DNA from: Pelomonas cellulosilytica
GTDB lineage: Bacteria > Pseudomonadota > Gammaproteobacteria > Burkholderiales > Burkholderiaceae_C
DNA: 64,000 nucleotides
Assembly (NCBI RefSeq): GCF_021353265.1
Contig: NZ_JAJTWU010000004.1
Span: 1 to 64,000 of the forward strand
Direction: 5' to 3'
Below are positions 27,157-34,615 of the stretch, piece by piece (within the stretch, counting starts at the first letter, position 1; the number at the start of each line of letters is the position of its first letter). A program made the position numbers and the translations under genes. The notes beneath the pieces were generated by a model. That model was not told where the DNA came from, did no database searches, and saw nothing but the letters and a program-made list of their open reading frames with translations.

Positions 27157-28596
27157 TCAAACGCGGTTCGCGCCCATCGTCGCAAAGACGGCGGGGCGTC
27201 CGGCCCGCAGTCGCGCAGCGACGATCCATCCTGTCAGTCCTGCGCAAGGGATCAACGATGGCAGCGCCTTGCCCAGCAGCCCTCCCTGAGTTCCTGTCAG
27301 GTCGCCGAAGTGCAGGAAAACATAGACCGCAAGGGACGCCATGACGACGCCGGAAAGAATCGGCAGTACGAGCGTCGTGATCGTCGGGCCGCCACCGTTC
27401 TTGCGGAAGAACATGACGACGGCTGCCGACGTGATTGCCATCATCACGAGCACGCCGAGAACACCGACTTGCGAGATCCACGTGAACATGTTGAGTACCG
27501 GGTCCAGTCCCAGGCCCGCGAAGAGGGCGATTGCACAGACTGCGCCCACGGTCTGGATGACCGAGCCGACATGCGGACTTCCGAATCGGCCGTGGGTGTG
27601 GCCACAGTTTCTAGGCAGCAGACCCTCGCGACCTGCCACATAGCTGTAGCGGGCGATGTAGTTGTGGAAGGCCGACAGCGCGGCAAACAGGCTGGAGAAC
27701 AGCAGTACGCCGGCAATCGTCGGCACCGGTCCTCCGACGTAGCGAGCTGCCAGCTCGAAGAAGAACGTTGTCGGATCGCTCAGTGCTTTGAGCGACGGGA
27801 TCAACTGACTGACTCCCACCCCGCTGATCATCAGCCACGTGGTGAAGACGAAGAAGGTGCCGATGAGCAGTACGGAAAGATAAGTGGCGCGTGGGACGGT
27901 GCGTTCCGGGTCGCGGGCTTCTTCCGCGTAGATTGTCGTGGCCTCGATCCCCATGAACGAGCCCAGACAGAAGAGGACCGAGGCAGCGAGTGAGCCGGAG
28001 AAGACGGCCGACGGGTCAAAAACGTGCAGATCGAGACCCTGTGCGCCGCCTGCGCGAAGTATCGCGAAGTCCACAATCAACACGATGAGGTATTCCAGCG
28101 CGACAAGGACGACCAGTACCTTGGCCGACAGGTCCACCTGGCGATAGCCAAGTACCCCGACGAGTAGCACGGCGCCGAGACTCCAGACCCACCAAGGCTG
28201 CTGGAGGCCGAGGCCCGCGAACACGCCGGTGGCGACGCCGCCGAGCAAGCCGATGAGTCCGAACTGCAGCGCGTTGTAGGCCACCAAGGCGATGAACGCC
28301 GATGCTCCGCCCCACAGGCCACCCAGCCCTCGCGCCGCGTAAGCGTAGAAGGCCCCCGCATTGCGTACATGGCGTGACATGGCGACGTAGCCTGCCGAGA
28401 AAGCCAGCATCACGAGTGTCATGAAGACGAAGGTGGCGGGCACGCCAACACCGTTGCCCAGTAGGAACGCGATTGGCACTGCCCCCGCGACCCCGGTGAG
28501 CGGTGCCGCCGCGGAGATCACCATGAACGTCACGGAGATCAGGCCGAGTGAGTTCTTTCTCAGCTGATGGCCGTCGGGATGTGCGGGGATCGTCAT
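27157..28596 (-). CDS. APC superfamily amino acid/amine permease
   Basis: An inner-membrane permease of 479 residues with about twelve hydrophobic segments. ATG 28596 (MTIPAHPDGHQLRKNSLG) gives the normal family N-terminus; the frame extends further upstream, but that part is arginine-rich, runs through the phage attachment site and is not membrane-like. The first helix motif ISAAAPLTGVAGAVPIAFL and FYAYAARGLGGLWGG match the APC core. ATTIYAEEARDPERTVPRATY is typical of helix 6 and after. It probably imports the substrate, or an amine or amino acid, for the neighbouring pathway. Confidence 0.92.
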   Translation of the reverse strand: MTIPAHPDGHQLRKNSLGLISVTFMVISAAAPLTGVAGAVPIAFLLGNGVGVPATFVFMTLVMLAFSAGYVAMSRHVRNAGAFYAYAARGLGGLWGGASAFIALVAYNALQFGLIGLLGGVATGVFAGLGLQQPWWVWSLGAVLLVGVLGYRQVDLSAKVLVVLVALEYLIVLIVDFAILRAGGAQGLDLHVFDPSAVFSGSLAASVLFCLGSFMGIEATTIYAEEARDPERTVPRATYLSVLLIGTFFVFTTWLMISGVGVSQLIPSLKALSDPTTFFFELAARYVGGPVPTIAGVLLFSSLFAALSAFHNYIARYSYVAGREGLLPRNCGHTHGRFGSPHVGSVIQTVGAVCAIALFAGLGLDPVLNMFTWISQVGVLGVLVMMAITSAAVVMFFRKNGGGPTITTLVLPILSGVVMASLAVYVFLHFGDLTGTQGGLLGKALPSLIPCAGLTGWIVAARLRAGRPAVFATMGANRV

Positions 28597-28967
28597 GAGG
28601 CCTCGGATCAGCGGAGCTTGTGTGAACGAAACATGCGAGCGCCTGAACTTCTCGCGCAACACGTGCGCAACGTGGGTCCCGGTCTCGCTGGCCAGAGCCA
28701 ACGTCAGGTGGGAGTGGGCAGTGTAGGTAGGCGTTGGCAGTGCCCTAATCCGAAATCGGCAACCTCTCTTGCCAGGTGCTAGGGCCATCCAGCTGCGGCT
28801 TCGCGCCGCCAACGCGTGCTGCCTGGTCAATGCCGGCTTCTGTGGACTTACTCCAAGAATGCCCTGAGCCAGTTGCGGCGGCGAAGAAGCGGTGGGGCGT
28901 GTCCGCCGCGGCGCTGGCGCGCACGGCCTTCGCTGCCAGCCTGATCCCGGACTGGCACTACCGGCAA
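28597..28967. other. Intergenic region left of the prophage
   Basis: About 370 bases between the permease start and the left attachment repeat. I see no gene, RNA or strong repeat in it. It should contain the permease promoter. Confidence 0.5.
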
Positions 28968-28982
28968 TGGCGACAATGTGCA
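28968..28982. other. Left attachment repeat (attL core)
   Basis: TGGCGACAATGTGCA, identical to 35418-35432. It corresponds to the XerC arm plus the 6-bp centre (TGTGCA) of a dif-like site. The bases that follow (GAAGGAAAAAA) do not match a XerD arm, so the phage-derived arm is degenerate. Confidence 0.8.
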
Positions 28983-28999
28983 GAAGGAAAAAACGACTG

Positions 29000-29017
29000 G
29001 CGACAATCTGGGGATTG
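29000..29017. repeat. Second XerC-arm-like sequence with inverted repeat
   Basis: TGGCGACAAT recurs 30 bp inside attL, where it overlaps a perfect inverted repeat GACAAT-CTGGGG-ATTGTC at about 29001-29018. A 6-bp spacer between inverted arms is the geometry of a Xer site. It may be an accessory or alternative recombination site. Confidence 0.45.
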
Positions 29018-29065
29018 TCAAATGCCACTTCATAACTAATTAGGTACTTCTACCACCCAAAAGAG

Positions 29066-29086
29066 GCCGCCGCAAGGCGGCTTTTT
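29066..29086 (+). terminator. Intrinsic terminator (plus strand)
   Basis: GCCGCC-GCAA-GGCGGC hairpin followed by TTTTT. In the integrated state no plus-strand gene precedes it. In the circular phage it lies 31 bp after the stop of the regulator gene that begins at 35051 and crosses the attachment core, so it is that gene's natural terminator. Confidence 0.85.
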
Positions 29087-29093
29087 CGTTTGC

Positions 29094-29162
29094 GTAACGC
29101 GTTATGAATTAACTATGTATATCGTAACGCGTTAGCTAAATACAATTAGCGTAACGCGTTGC
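29094..29162. promoter_or_regulatory. Three palindromic operators upstream of a phage regulator
   Basis: GTAACGCGTTA-type palindromes occur at 29094-29105, 29124-29135 and 29151-29162, spaced 30 and 27 bp. The last overlaps the putative promoter of the gene at 29207. They are likely binding sites for the product of that gene or for the other phage regulator. Confidence 0.7.
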
Positions 29163-29206
29163 GATACTCTATAGTTCACTCATCGGTTAACGCAACGAGT
29201 GACGAA

Positions 29207-29566
29207 ATGAAGCAGCAAGAGGGCACCGAGACCGCAGAACTACCCGGCATGTCGCGCCGAGGCCGCAAGCCGCTAGGCGACAGGGCCATGACGAACGCAG
29301 AGCGCCAGAAGGCATACCGCGAGCGCAAGCGCGAAGAGGTGTTTTTCTCGCGTCACGATGAAGCGTCACGCGTTGCGTTAATGCAGCGCCTGGCCTACCA
29401 GCTCCGCGCGATGGACGAAGGCCACGAGTTTGCCGAGGGCGCGCAAGCCCTGGCCGAGGAAGTCATAGCCGAGATCGTCACGCGTTACGCTTTGCGGCAC
29501 AAGCGGCTTAATGCACTGGTTCGGAAGGCGGAGGCCGAAAGGACCGGGAATCATCCGTCTCAATAA
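29207..29566 (+). CDS. Small basic phage regulator (putative DNA-binding)
   Basis: A 119-residue protein. ATG 29207 (MKQQEGTETAELPG) is chosen because the longer frame would start with TTG inside the third operator. The N-terminal half is very basic: MSRRGRKPLGDRAM, then TNAERQKAYRERKREEV. The C-terminal half is helical (LMQRLAYQLRAMDEGHEF). This pattern is common in small regulators of filamentous phages and plasmids, but I cannot name a Pfam family with confidence. It has its own upstream operators and is convergent with, and overlapping, the replication gene. It may repress its own promoter and the phage lytic genes. Confidence 0.7.
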   Translation: MKQQEGTETAELPGMSRRGRKPLGDRAMTNAERQKAYRERKREEVFFSRHDEASRVALMQRLAYQLRAMDEGHEFAEGAQALAEEVIAEIVTRYALRHKRLNALVRKAEAERTGNHPSQ

Positions 29567-30557
29567 AAAAGACGCCGCGGTTACTGTTGAACCAGGTCGA
29601 CGCCACACGCTCACCAACACCGGCATAGGCCAGCTCGATCAGCGCGCGCATGGTCTCGTCCGCCGCGTCAAAGACGGCCGTGTACGCGGGCGGCACCTCG
29701 ATATTGCGCGAACTGCTGTAGCGCTTCTGACCTAGTTCGCTCTCGTGCATGTCCTTGGCGACGTAGCCCGCGATATAGCGCGCAATGGCCCCCGCCCCCT
29801 GAATCGGACGAGCGCCCTTCGACCAACGCTTCTGCTTTTTGGCTTCATCGAAGTTGCCGCCAAACTCACCGGCCGCGCTACGCCAGATGGCGCGCATCAC
29901 GTCCCAGCTCTTGACCCTCACATCGCCTTGAACGATGCGCGAGGGGAGGGCGTGCGTAGCCAAGTGCACGTGCCAGGCCCCGCGCTCCTGACGCTCTAAG
30001 ACCGCGATATAACGCCAATCGCCGAGCACCTTAACCACACGCCGACGGAACTGGTCAAAGCAGCGTAGGACGGCCTGCCGGTCGGTCACATTCTCCCGGA
30101 ACGTCAGCGTCCACAGGCTGTTTACGCCCATGGCCTTGCACTTAAGGCGCACGTCCTGGCTCGCACGCCTAACAGCGCGCTCTACGTTCTCGTCCCTGCC
30201 GCCTTCCCACTTGAAATCCAAGTGCCGAAGATCTCGCCTAATGGCACGGTCTAGGGTTTTTAACGGGTCCGGATACTCCGTGGTGACGACCGCCTCCGCA
30301 TGGCCGGTCGGGAACGTGCGGACCTTCAGCCGATATCGAGGCGCGCGGCTGCGCTCCATCGACTCATCCGTCACTGCATCGAGCGCATTACATAACGGGT
30401 GACGATTATATGCGTCACGATAGGCTTCACCAGCTTCGCTGGCCTCCCACACCTTGCGGGCTGCGGCTTTGGCCTTCCAGCCGTTATGCCGGGCCTCTCG
30501 TCGCAGAGCAGCGACAGACCACCCGGTTTTGTCCAAAGTCTTTACACTGGCGGACAT
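29508..30557 (-). CDS. Rolling-circle replication initiator (HUH endonuclease)
   Basis: The phage gene II analogue, 349 residues. It nicks the plus origin of the double-stranded form and starts rolling-circle replication. The metal-binding HUH motif is AWHVHLATH (His196, His198). The tyrosine motif follows at 261-269, YIAGYVAKD, with two candidate tyrosines (Tyr261, Tyr265). Upstream is the conserved SLWTLTFRENVTD strand (about 147-159). It is last in the minus-strand phage operon. Its 3' end overlaps the opposing regulator by about 59 bp. Confidence 0.93.
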   Translation of the reverse strand: MSASVKTLDKTGWSVAALRREARHNGWKAKAAARKVWEASEAGEAYRDAYNRHPLCNALDAVTDESMERSRAPRYRLKVRTFPTGHAEAVVTTEYPDPLKTLDRAIRRDLRHLDFKWEGGRDENVERAVRRASQDVRLKCKAMGVNSLWTLTFRENVTDRQAVLRCFDQFRRRVVKVLGDWRYIAVLERQERGAWHVHLATHALPSRIVQGDVRVKSWDVMRAIWRSAAGEFGGNFDEAKKQKRWSKGARPIQGAGAIARYIAGYVAKDMHESELGQKRYSSSRNIEVPPAYTAVFDAADETMRALIELAYAGVGERVASTWFNSNRGVFFIETDDSRSFRPPPSEPVH

Positions 30558-30589
30558 CGGCGTCCTCCCTCCTAACAGCGTCGATCAAT

Positions 30590-30629
30590 GGCCCCGGGCA
30601 GCTGGTAACTGTCGCGGGGCCTCTCTTTT
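30590..30629 (+). terminator. Hairpin with T-rich tail (plus strand)
   Basis: GGCCCCG at 30590-30596 pairs with CGGGGCC at 30615-30621, followed by TCTCTTTT. It reads as a weak plus-strand terminator, though no gene is transcribed that way here. It may instead be part of the phage replication or packaging region. Confidence 0.35.
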
Positions 30630-30644
30630 GGCCCGGGAGGGCCG

Positions 30645-30779
30645 TCAAAACCTCACAGGCGCCACGATCTCGGGCCGGAGGTGCCATCCCCAGCCGCAAC
30701 ACTCCTCGCAGCGGCCTAGGTCATCAAAGCCAGCGCCACCACAGGATGCGCAACGCCAGTTGCCTAGCTCATCCGTAAT
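30645..30779 (-). CDS. Small zinc-ribbon peptide of the inovirus
   Basis: The frame encodes two knuckle-type motifs, CASCGGAGF and CEECCGWGW, giving a DnaJ-like small zinc ribbon, and ends EIVAPVRF. No ATG, GTG or TTG is well placed. The best ribosome-binding site (AAGGGG) precedes an ATT codon at 30779, which would give 44 residues (MTDELGNWR...). The open frame extends back to 30995, but that part is a hairpin-rich low-complexity region and unlikely to be translated. Function is unknown; similar ribbons are seen in other filamentous phages between the Zot and replication genes. Confidence 0.5.
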   Translation of the reverse strand: MTDELGNWRCASCGGAGFDDLGRCEECCGWGWHLRPEIVAPVRF

Positions 30780-30785
30780 GTGTCC

Positions 30786-30991
30786 CCTTGATAAATCTAG
30801 GCCGGCGCTGCGCGCCGGCCCGGGACGCGCAGGCGCGCCCGTGGCCGTCACGTGCACCGGCCAATGCAGCCTAGAGGGCGCGCGGATGCAGAGGGAGGCC
30901 GCGCCTAGCAGCACCCGCGCACAGCCGGCGCGCGATGCCCCGAGGCGGGGTCTAGATGGGGCCTCAGGCCGGCCCCATGCCCTTGGCCATC
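30786..30991. other. Hairpin-rich non-coding region, candidate phage origin/packaging signal
   Basis: This stretch holds several strong inverted repeats: GGCCGGCGC/GCGCCGGCC at 30800-30820, a GGGACGCG/GCGCGCCC type pair just after it, and ATGGGGCC/GGCCCCAT at 30956-30978. Such clusters mark the intergenic region of filamentous phages, where the plus and minus origins and the packaging signal lie. Confidence 0.55.
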
Positions 30992-32269
30992 TCACTGCGC
31001 CACCTGCGCAATGCGGCGCTGTAGAGAGCCGGCGAAGGGCTCACGCTGAGGCGCACGCGTAAGCGGACCGGGCAGGTCAATGTCGCGCGGCTGGGCGGCC
31101 GTTGATAGATCAGGGGGAACGGGAGCCGCAGAACTGAGACGGACGGCCGGCCGAATAGTGTCCTGTCGCGCCTCAGAAACACGCCCCATGTCCTCAAGAG
31201 GCCAAGGCGTCGCCAGCTCGCGATAGTCACCGACGGCAAGCTGCACCACGTCACCGGAGACGACAACGCCAACGCCGAGCGTGCGAAGAGCATCCAGCGT
31301 CAGCCGTTCGACAACCACCGTGCCGCCCTGCACCCACTCAACGATGCCCGTGGTGTGGTCCCTCATCGACGCTAGACCGGCCAGCCGTATGCGACCCTTC
31401 GACGCGAGATCGACCATGCGCCGTTCAATCGGTGACTGCTCGGGCTTTTCCGTAACGGGTGACGGAACTGGCGCGGCGACACGGGGAACCGGGGCAACGG
31501 ACGCGGCAGGAGAGGGCACCCGCGGCCCGACAAGAGACGCCGAGACCGCAACGGACGGCGCAGCTGCAGCGGGATGGAAAAACCGCCAGGTGTAGACCCC
31601 GCCCCAAACGCCGGCGACGACGACGGCCGGGACGCCGTATTTAAGTAGCGGGTGACTAAAAACCTGAGCCCGTGAATCCGTGTAATCGTCGGTATTAGTC
31701 TCGTCGGAAACGTGACTTTTGTAGGTGCCGAAATACCGAGCGTCATATACCCGAACCTGCAAACCAACCCGTCGAAAATCATCGCCGCCCATGTGACGAT
31801 ATGTCGTGCAGCTGTAGCGCTTCGCAAAAAGCTTGCCAAAACCGTTGAGCTTCAAAAAGCAAATCTTAAGCTCGACACGACGCCGCCAGGTCGCATGGAC
31901 ATCGCGTAAATCCTGCCCCATAAGGACAATATCCATGCCCTCGTGCCGATGCTCAGTAACCATTTTCGTCTCGGCTGGCGTGAACTTGCGACGATTGCCC
32001 CAAAAGTTTTGCGCCTCATCGAGAACGTGCAGAGCGTTTGGCCTCATGTGTGCGAGCCAATCAGACTCCACCTGCTCGCGAGTGAGCGAGAACAACAACT
32101 CGCGGCAGCGCGACTCCTCAATGCCAGCAAGCTCCGCAATCCGCGTGTAGTCCAAACCCTCCACATAAGCAACGACTTCGCGGCCCTTGGCCAGCGCCGG
32201 AATGATCCGGGTAACCATCGCCTCATAACTCTTGCCAGAGCCAGGCAAGCCCTCATGGAAAATAATCAT
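30992..32269 (-). CDS. Zot-family phage assembly ATPase (gene I analogue)
   Basis: An inner-membrane assembly protein of 425 residues that drives extrusion of the phage. The P-loop is at the N-terminus: IFHEGLPGSGKSYEAM. A Walker-B-like HVLDEAQNFWGNRR follows, and IVLMGQDLRDVHATWRRRVEL is typical of Zot. A membrane segment near KYGVPAVVVAGVWGGVYTW separates the cytoplasmic ATPase from a Pro/Ala/Val-rich periplasmic part. It begins 4 bp after the DUF2523 stop. The name comes from the Vibrio toxin relative; here phage assembly is the role to expect. Confidence 0.93.
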   Translation of the reverse strand: MIIFHEGLPGSGKSYEAMVTRIIPALAKGREVVAYVEGLDYTRIAELAGIEESRCRELLFSLTREQVESDWLAHMRPNALHVLDEAQNFWGNRRKFTPAETKMVTEHRHEGMDIVLMGQDLRDVHATWRRRVELKICFLKLNGFGKLFAKRYSCTTYRHMGGDDFRRVGLQVRVYDARYFGTYKSHVSDETNTDDYTDSRAQVFSHPLLKYGVPAVVVAGVWGGVYTWRFFHPAAAAPSVAVSASLVGPRVPSPAASVAPVPRVAAPVPSPVTEKPEQSPIERRMVDLASKGRIRLAGLASMRDHTTGIVEWVQGGTVVVERLTLDALRTLGVGVVVSGDVVQLAVGDYRELATPWPLEDMGRVSEARQDTIRPAVRLSSAAPVPPDLSTAAQPRDIDLPGPLTRAPQREPFAGSLQRRIAQVAQ

Positions 32270-32273
32270 CGCG

Positions 32274-32579
32274 TCACCATTGGAAAAGAGTAACTACCTT
32301 ACGACCGATGCGAAACACATACGCCGTGCCGATGATCGCCAAGCCCGCAGGAATTCCCGACGCAGTGACCAAATATACGATCGCCGGATCAAGCTGCCCA
32401 AAAAGTGACTGCAAACCGCCCGACATGAACGAAGGCACGGGAATAAGTGCCGCAAGCGACACCATGGCGCCAACGCACATATCCACAAGGCCGATAAAGG
32501 CGTCGGTAACGAAATTCCAAAGGGCGAGGAAAAAGCCCTTGACTAGGTTAAATAGCCAGTTTGTAAGCTGCTCAAGCAT
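32274..32579 (-). CDS. DUF2523 minor coat protein (pVI-like)
   Basis: A 101-residue protein with three hydrophobic segments. ATG 32579 (MLEQLTNWLFNLVKGFF) is chosen, 2 bp after the stop of the pIII-like gene; the longer frame runs into that gene. MVSLAALIPVPSFMSGGLQ and IVYLVTASGIPAGLAIIGTA match DUF2523, which occupies the pVI position next to Zot in inoviruses and caps the virion end. Confidence 0.85.
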   Translation of the reverse strand: MLEQLTNWLFNLVKGFFLALWNFVTDAFIGLVDMCVGAMVSLAALIPVPSFMSGGLQSLFGQLDPAIVYLVTASGIPAGLAIIGTAYVFRIGRKVVTLFQW

Positions 32580-32581
32580 AA

Positions 32582-33970
32582 CTATTCCACCGCAATCCGA
32601 AACGCAAAAAACGACGAGACGAGAAGAATGCAAATCTTCAGCAAGGCGAGGGCGTTAGTTGCGAACGACGAACAAAACTGATCTATCGTGATATCGGTAT
32701 CCAGATATGGAATATGCCCGGTCCAAGTGGGACAGCCAGCGCCACCGCTCACCACGAAAAACCCGCCAACGGCAGAGCCAAACGGTGACGACATAAACGC
32801 GTCCCGATGCCCCTGAAGAACCGACTGCAACGACTTGTCTTTAGGCTGATACAGGTCACCGATGGACGCTGGCTCGCCGCCACAGCCAGCCGAAGCCGGG
32901 TTCTTTTCGCACTCGCCTTTATCGGAGTTGTCATCACCCTTGCCATCGCTCGCGGCGCCGGGGTTCGTGACCTGCTTATCAACCGTGGAAGTGCCATCCG
33001 GGCGCGTCGTGGTCTTGATAACGGTGACCTCTTTATTGCCCTTGGAATCAATCTTCGTTGTCGTCTCAGTCGTCGTCGTCGAGCCGTCAGGGTTAGTCAC
33101 CGACGTTTTATCGGTTTTCTCGGAAGCACTGGACTCGGTCCCAGAAGCCGGCTTTGTCGGATCGCTAGCACTTTGATCCACGCAGACACTTTTGCCGTTA
33201 ATGGTGCCCTTGGCCTGGCCGGCGTTGCAAGTGTCCTCAGGCTTGGACGCCGCTCCATCGCCAACCTGCCTATCCTGGCTAGACGTCTGGCAAGCCTTCC
33301 CGGTCGCGACATATTGGCCCTTAGCAAACCAGTGCTTTTGCCCATCGACGAGGGAACTACCGGCTGGGGATACACCATCGAACACGGCTTCACACGTGCC
33401 GGAGCAGCCAAGAATCACAGGCGACGAGCCCTGCGCCGTGCCAATATCGTAATAACCGCTCGAAACGACTGCGTTAGCAGTGCAGTCGGGAATACACGCA
33501 AGGGCCTGCGAGTCGGGTTTATAACCGCTGTCGCATGTGCATGCCGTCGGATCAATCGTCGGCGAGCCACTAGCATGAGTCGGGCATACGGACCCGCGCC
33601 GAGTGTCATACCATATCGGCTGCGTGCCAGTCGAAACAGTGCCGGCCGCATCGCACTTTTGAGGATTCGGGCCAGAGTTATTAGCCCAGGTATCCGTTAT
33701 GAGAAGCGTGTTCTGATCCTGAATGGCCAGCTGCCGACTAACCCAGCAAGAATCATAAGTACCGCCAGACACGTGCCCGCTATGTGCAGGGCCATAACAC
33801 GCAAAAACCGCAGTAGCTGCAGCCATCGGCGAAGTCGCCCAAACCCCATCACAGCCCGGACCCATATAAGCCGAATACAGCAGCTGATTAGGCACGACTG
33901 CGACCGACCCGCGCGCAAAAGCAGAGCACGACGCGAGCAGCGCAAAAAGCGCAAATATGAGCCTAGCCAT
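32582..33970 (-). CDS. pIII-like adsorption protein
   Basis: A 462-residue protein in the position of gene III. It has a signal peptide (MARLIFALFALLASCSAFA), a cysteine-rich N-terminal domain, a low-complexity Thr/Ser/Lys-rich linker (about residues 270-340, with SVTNPDGSTTTTETTT), and a C-terminal membrane anchor LALLKICILLVSSFFAF. This layout of receptor-binding head, flexible linker and anchor is that of phage adsorption proteins. The sequence of the head is expected to define the pilus or receptor. Its ATG overlaps the stop of the preceding 26-codon gene. Confidence 0.88.
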   Translation of the reverse strand: MARLIFALFALLASCSAFARGSVAVVPNQLLYSAYMGPGCDGVWATSPMAAATAVFACYGPAHSGHVSGGTYDSCWVSRQLAIQDQNTLLITDTWANNSGPNPQKCDAAGTVSTGTQPIWYDTRRGSVCPTHASGSPTIDPTACTCDSGYKPDSQALACIPDCTANAVVSSGYYDIGTAQGSSPVILGCSGTCEAVFDGVSPAGSSLVDGQKHWFAKGQYVATGKACQTSSQDRQVGDGAASKPEDTCNAGQAKGTINGKSVCVDQSASDPTKPASGTESSASEKTDKTSVTNPDGSTTTTETTTKIDSKGNKEVTVIKTTTRPDGTSTVDKQVTNPGAASDGKGDDNSDKGECEKNPASAGCGGEPASIGDLYQPKDKSLQSVLQGHRDAFMSSPFGSAVGGFFVVSGGAGCPTWTGHIPYLDTDITIDQFCSSFATNALALLKICILLVSSFFAFRIAVE

Positions 33971-34043
33971 CGCTGAGTCCCATAACGCACGCTTTACCGC
34001 AGATGACGCCGGTCAGGAATATGACGATTAACCAGAGCCACAC
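33963..34043 (-). CDS. 26-residue membrane peptide (pVII/pIX-like)
   Basis: A short gene. GTG 34043 has a perfect AGGAGG 5 nt upstream, and the stop TAG at 33963-33965 overlaps the ATG of the pIII-like gene. The product begins MWLWLIVIFLTGVIC and ends with a short polar tail. One membrane helix, tight coupling and its place between the major coat and pIII fit the tiny tip proteins pVII or pIX of filamentous phages. Confidence 0.75.
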   Translation of the reverse strand: MWLWLIVIFLTGVICGKACVMGLSDG

Positions 34044-34059
34044 GACGACCTCCTGAGAC

Positions 34060-34093
34060 AAAAAAGCCCCCGGCCCAACACGGGAACGGGGGC
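34060..34093 (-). terminator. Intrinsic terminator after the major coat gene
   Basis: On the minus strand, GCCCCCG at 34087-34093 pairs with CGGGGGC at 34066-34072, followed by six T (34065-34060). It sits just after the major coat gene, the usual place for the central terminator that keeps coat mRNA abundant. Confidence 0.88.
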
Positions 34094-34107
34094 AGGGGGC
34101 TGACGGA

Positions 34108-34320
34108 TCAACGACCAATCATGCGGAGCACCATGCGGGCGCCGAGCATCGCGACCTTCGGCACCGCCAGCAGCGCCGCGATGGCGAGCACTGCCGTGGA
34201 CACCGCACCGAGGCCGACGGCGCCCGTGATGCCCGAGAAATCCAGGCCGTCAGCCCGCGCAGCGGCGGACGACGCCAAGACACCAACGGCCGCCAGGCCG
34301 CGCAAAACGTGCTTGTTCAT
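34108..34320 (-). CDS. Major coat protein (gene VIII analogue)
   Basis: A 70-residue precoat. ATG 34320 gives a clear signal peptide (MNKHVLRGLAAVGVLASSA, AxA site) followed by a mature helix: a short acidic/polar start (DGLDFSGITGAVG), a long hydrophobic segment (VSTAVLAIAALLAVPKVAMLG) and a basic C-terminus (RMVLRMIGR) that contacts the phage DNA. The longer frame upstream is not coding. It should be the most abundant virion protein. Confidence 0.92.
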   Translation of the reverse strand: MNKHVLRGLAAVGVLASSAAARADGLDFSGITGAVGLGAVSTAVLAIAALLAVPKVAMLGARMVLRMIGR

Positions 34321-34331
34321 CGTGTTTCCTT

Positions 34332-34613
34332 TCACTTGATGAAGTTCACGACCGCCCCCACCAAACGACCAATCGCATAGGTGGACACCACGAGAGTGAA
34401 GCCGGCACCCCAGGCGGCCGCGATATCGGCGGAGGGCGGCAATTGCGAGGGCGCGGACGCTGCATCCGCGATCTGCTGAGCCTGCGTGCTGTCCAACAGC
34501 ACGAAAGCGTCGGAAGGACAAGCCTGGCCAGGCGCGAGCGCCACACGGTCCACGCCGGTGACTTCAGCGCCACCGACGGACGTAGCGACGAACTGGACGC
34601 AGGCAGACGCCAC
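34332..34613 (-). CDS. Small phage membrane/coat protein
   Basis: A 93-residue protein beginning with GTG 34613, next to the stop of the ssDNA-binding gene (TAATCGTG arrangement). It has a polar N-terminal half (ALAPGQACPSDAFVLLD) and a C-terminal hydrophobic helix (WGAGFTLVVSTYAIGRLVGAV). The place between gene V and gene VIII analogues fits a minor coat protein, but I cannot name its family. Confidence 0.7.
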   Translation of the reverse strand: MASACVQFVATSVGGAEVTGVDRVALAPGQACPSDAFVLLDSTQAQQIADAASAPSQLPPSADIAAAWGAGFTLVVSTYAIGRLVGAVVNFIK

Positions 34614-34615
34614 GA

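Noticed and set aside
27157-29028. Permease extended by 144 residues to 29028
   Set aside because: The extension is Arg/Pro-rich, not membrane-like and runs through the phage attachment site; ATG 28596 gives the normal APC start.
30645-30995. 116-residue version of the zinc-ribbon gene
   Set aside because: The first 72 residues are encoded by hairpin-forming repeats and are low-complexity; only the ribbon part looks like protein.
32807-33976. 389-codon plus-strand open frame in the prophage
   Set aside because: Antisense to the pIII-like gene, arginine-rich and without a ribosome-binding site; the minus-strand gene has signal peptide, linker and anchor.
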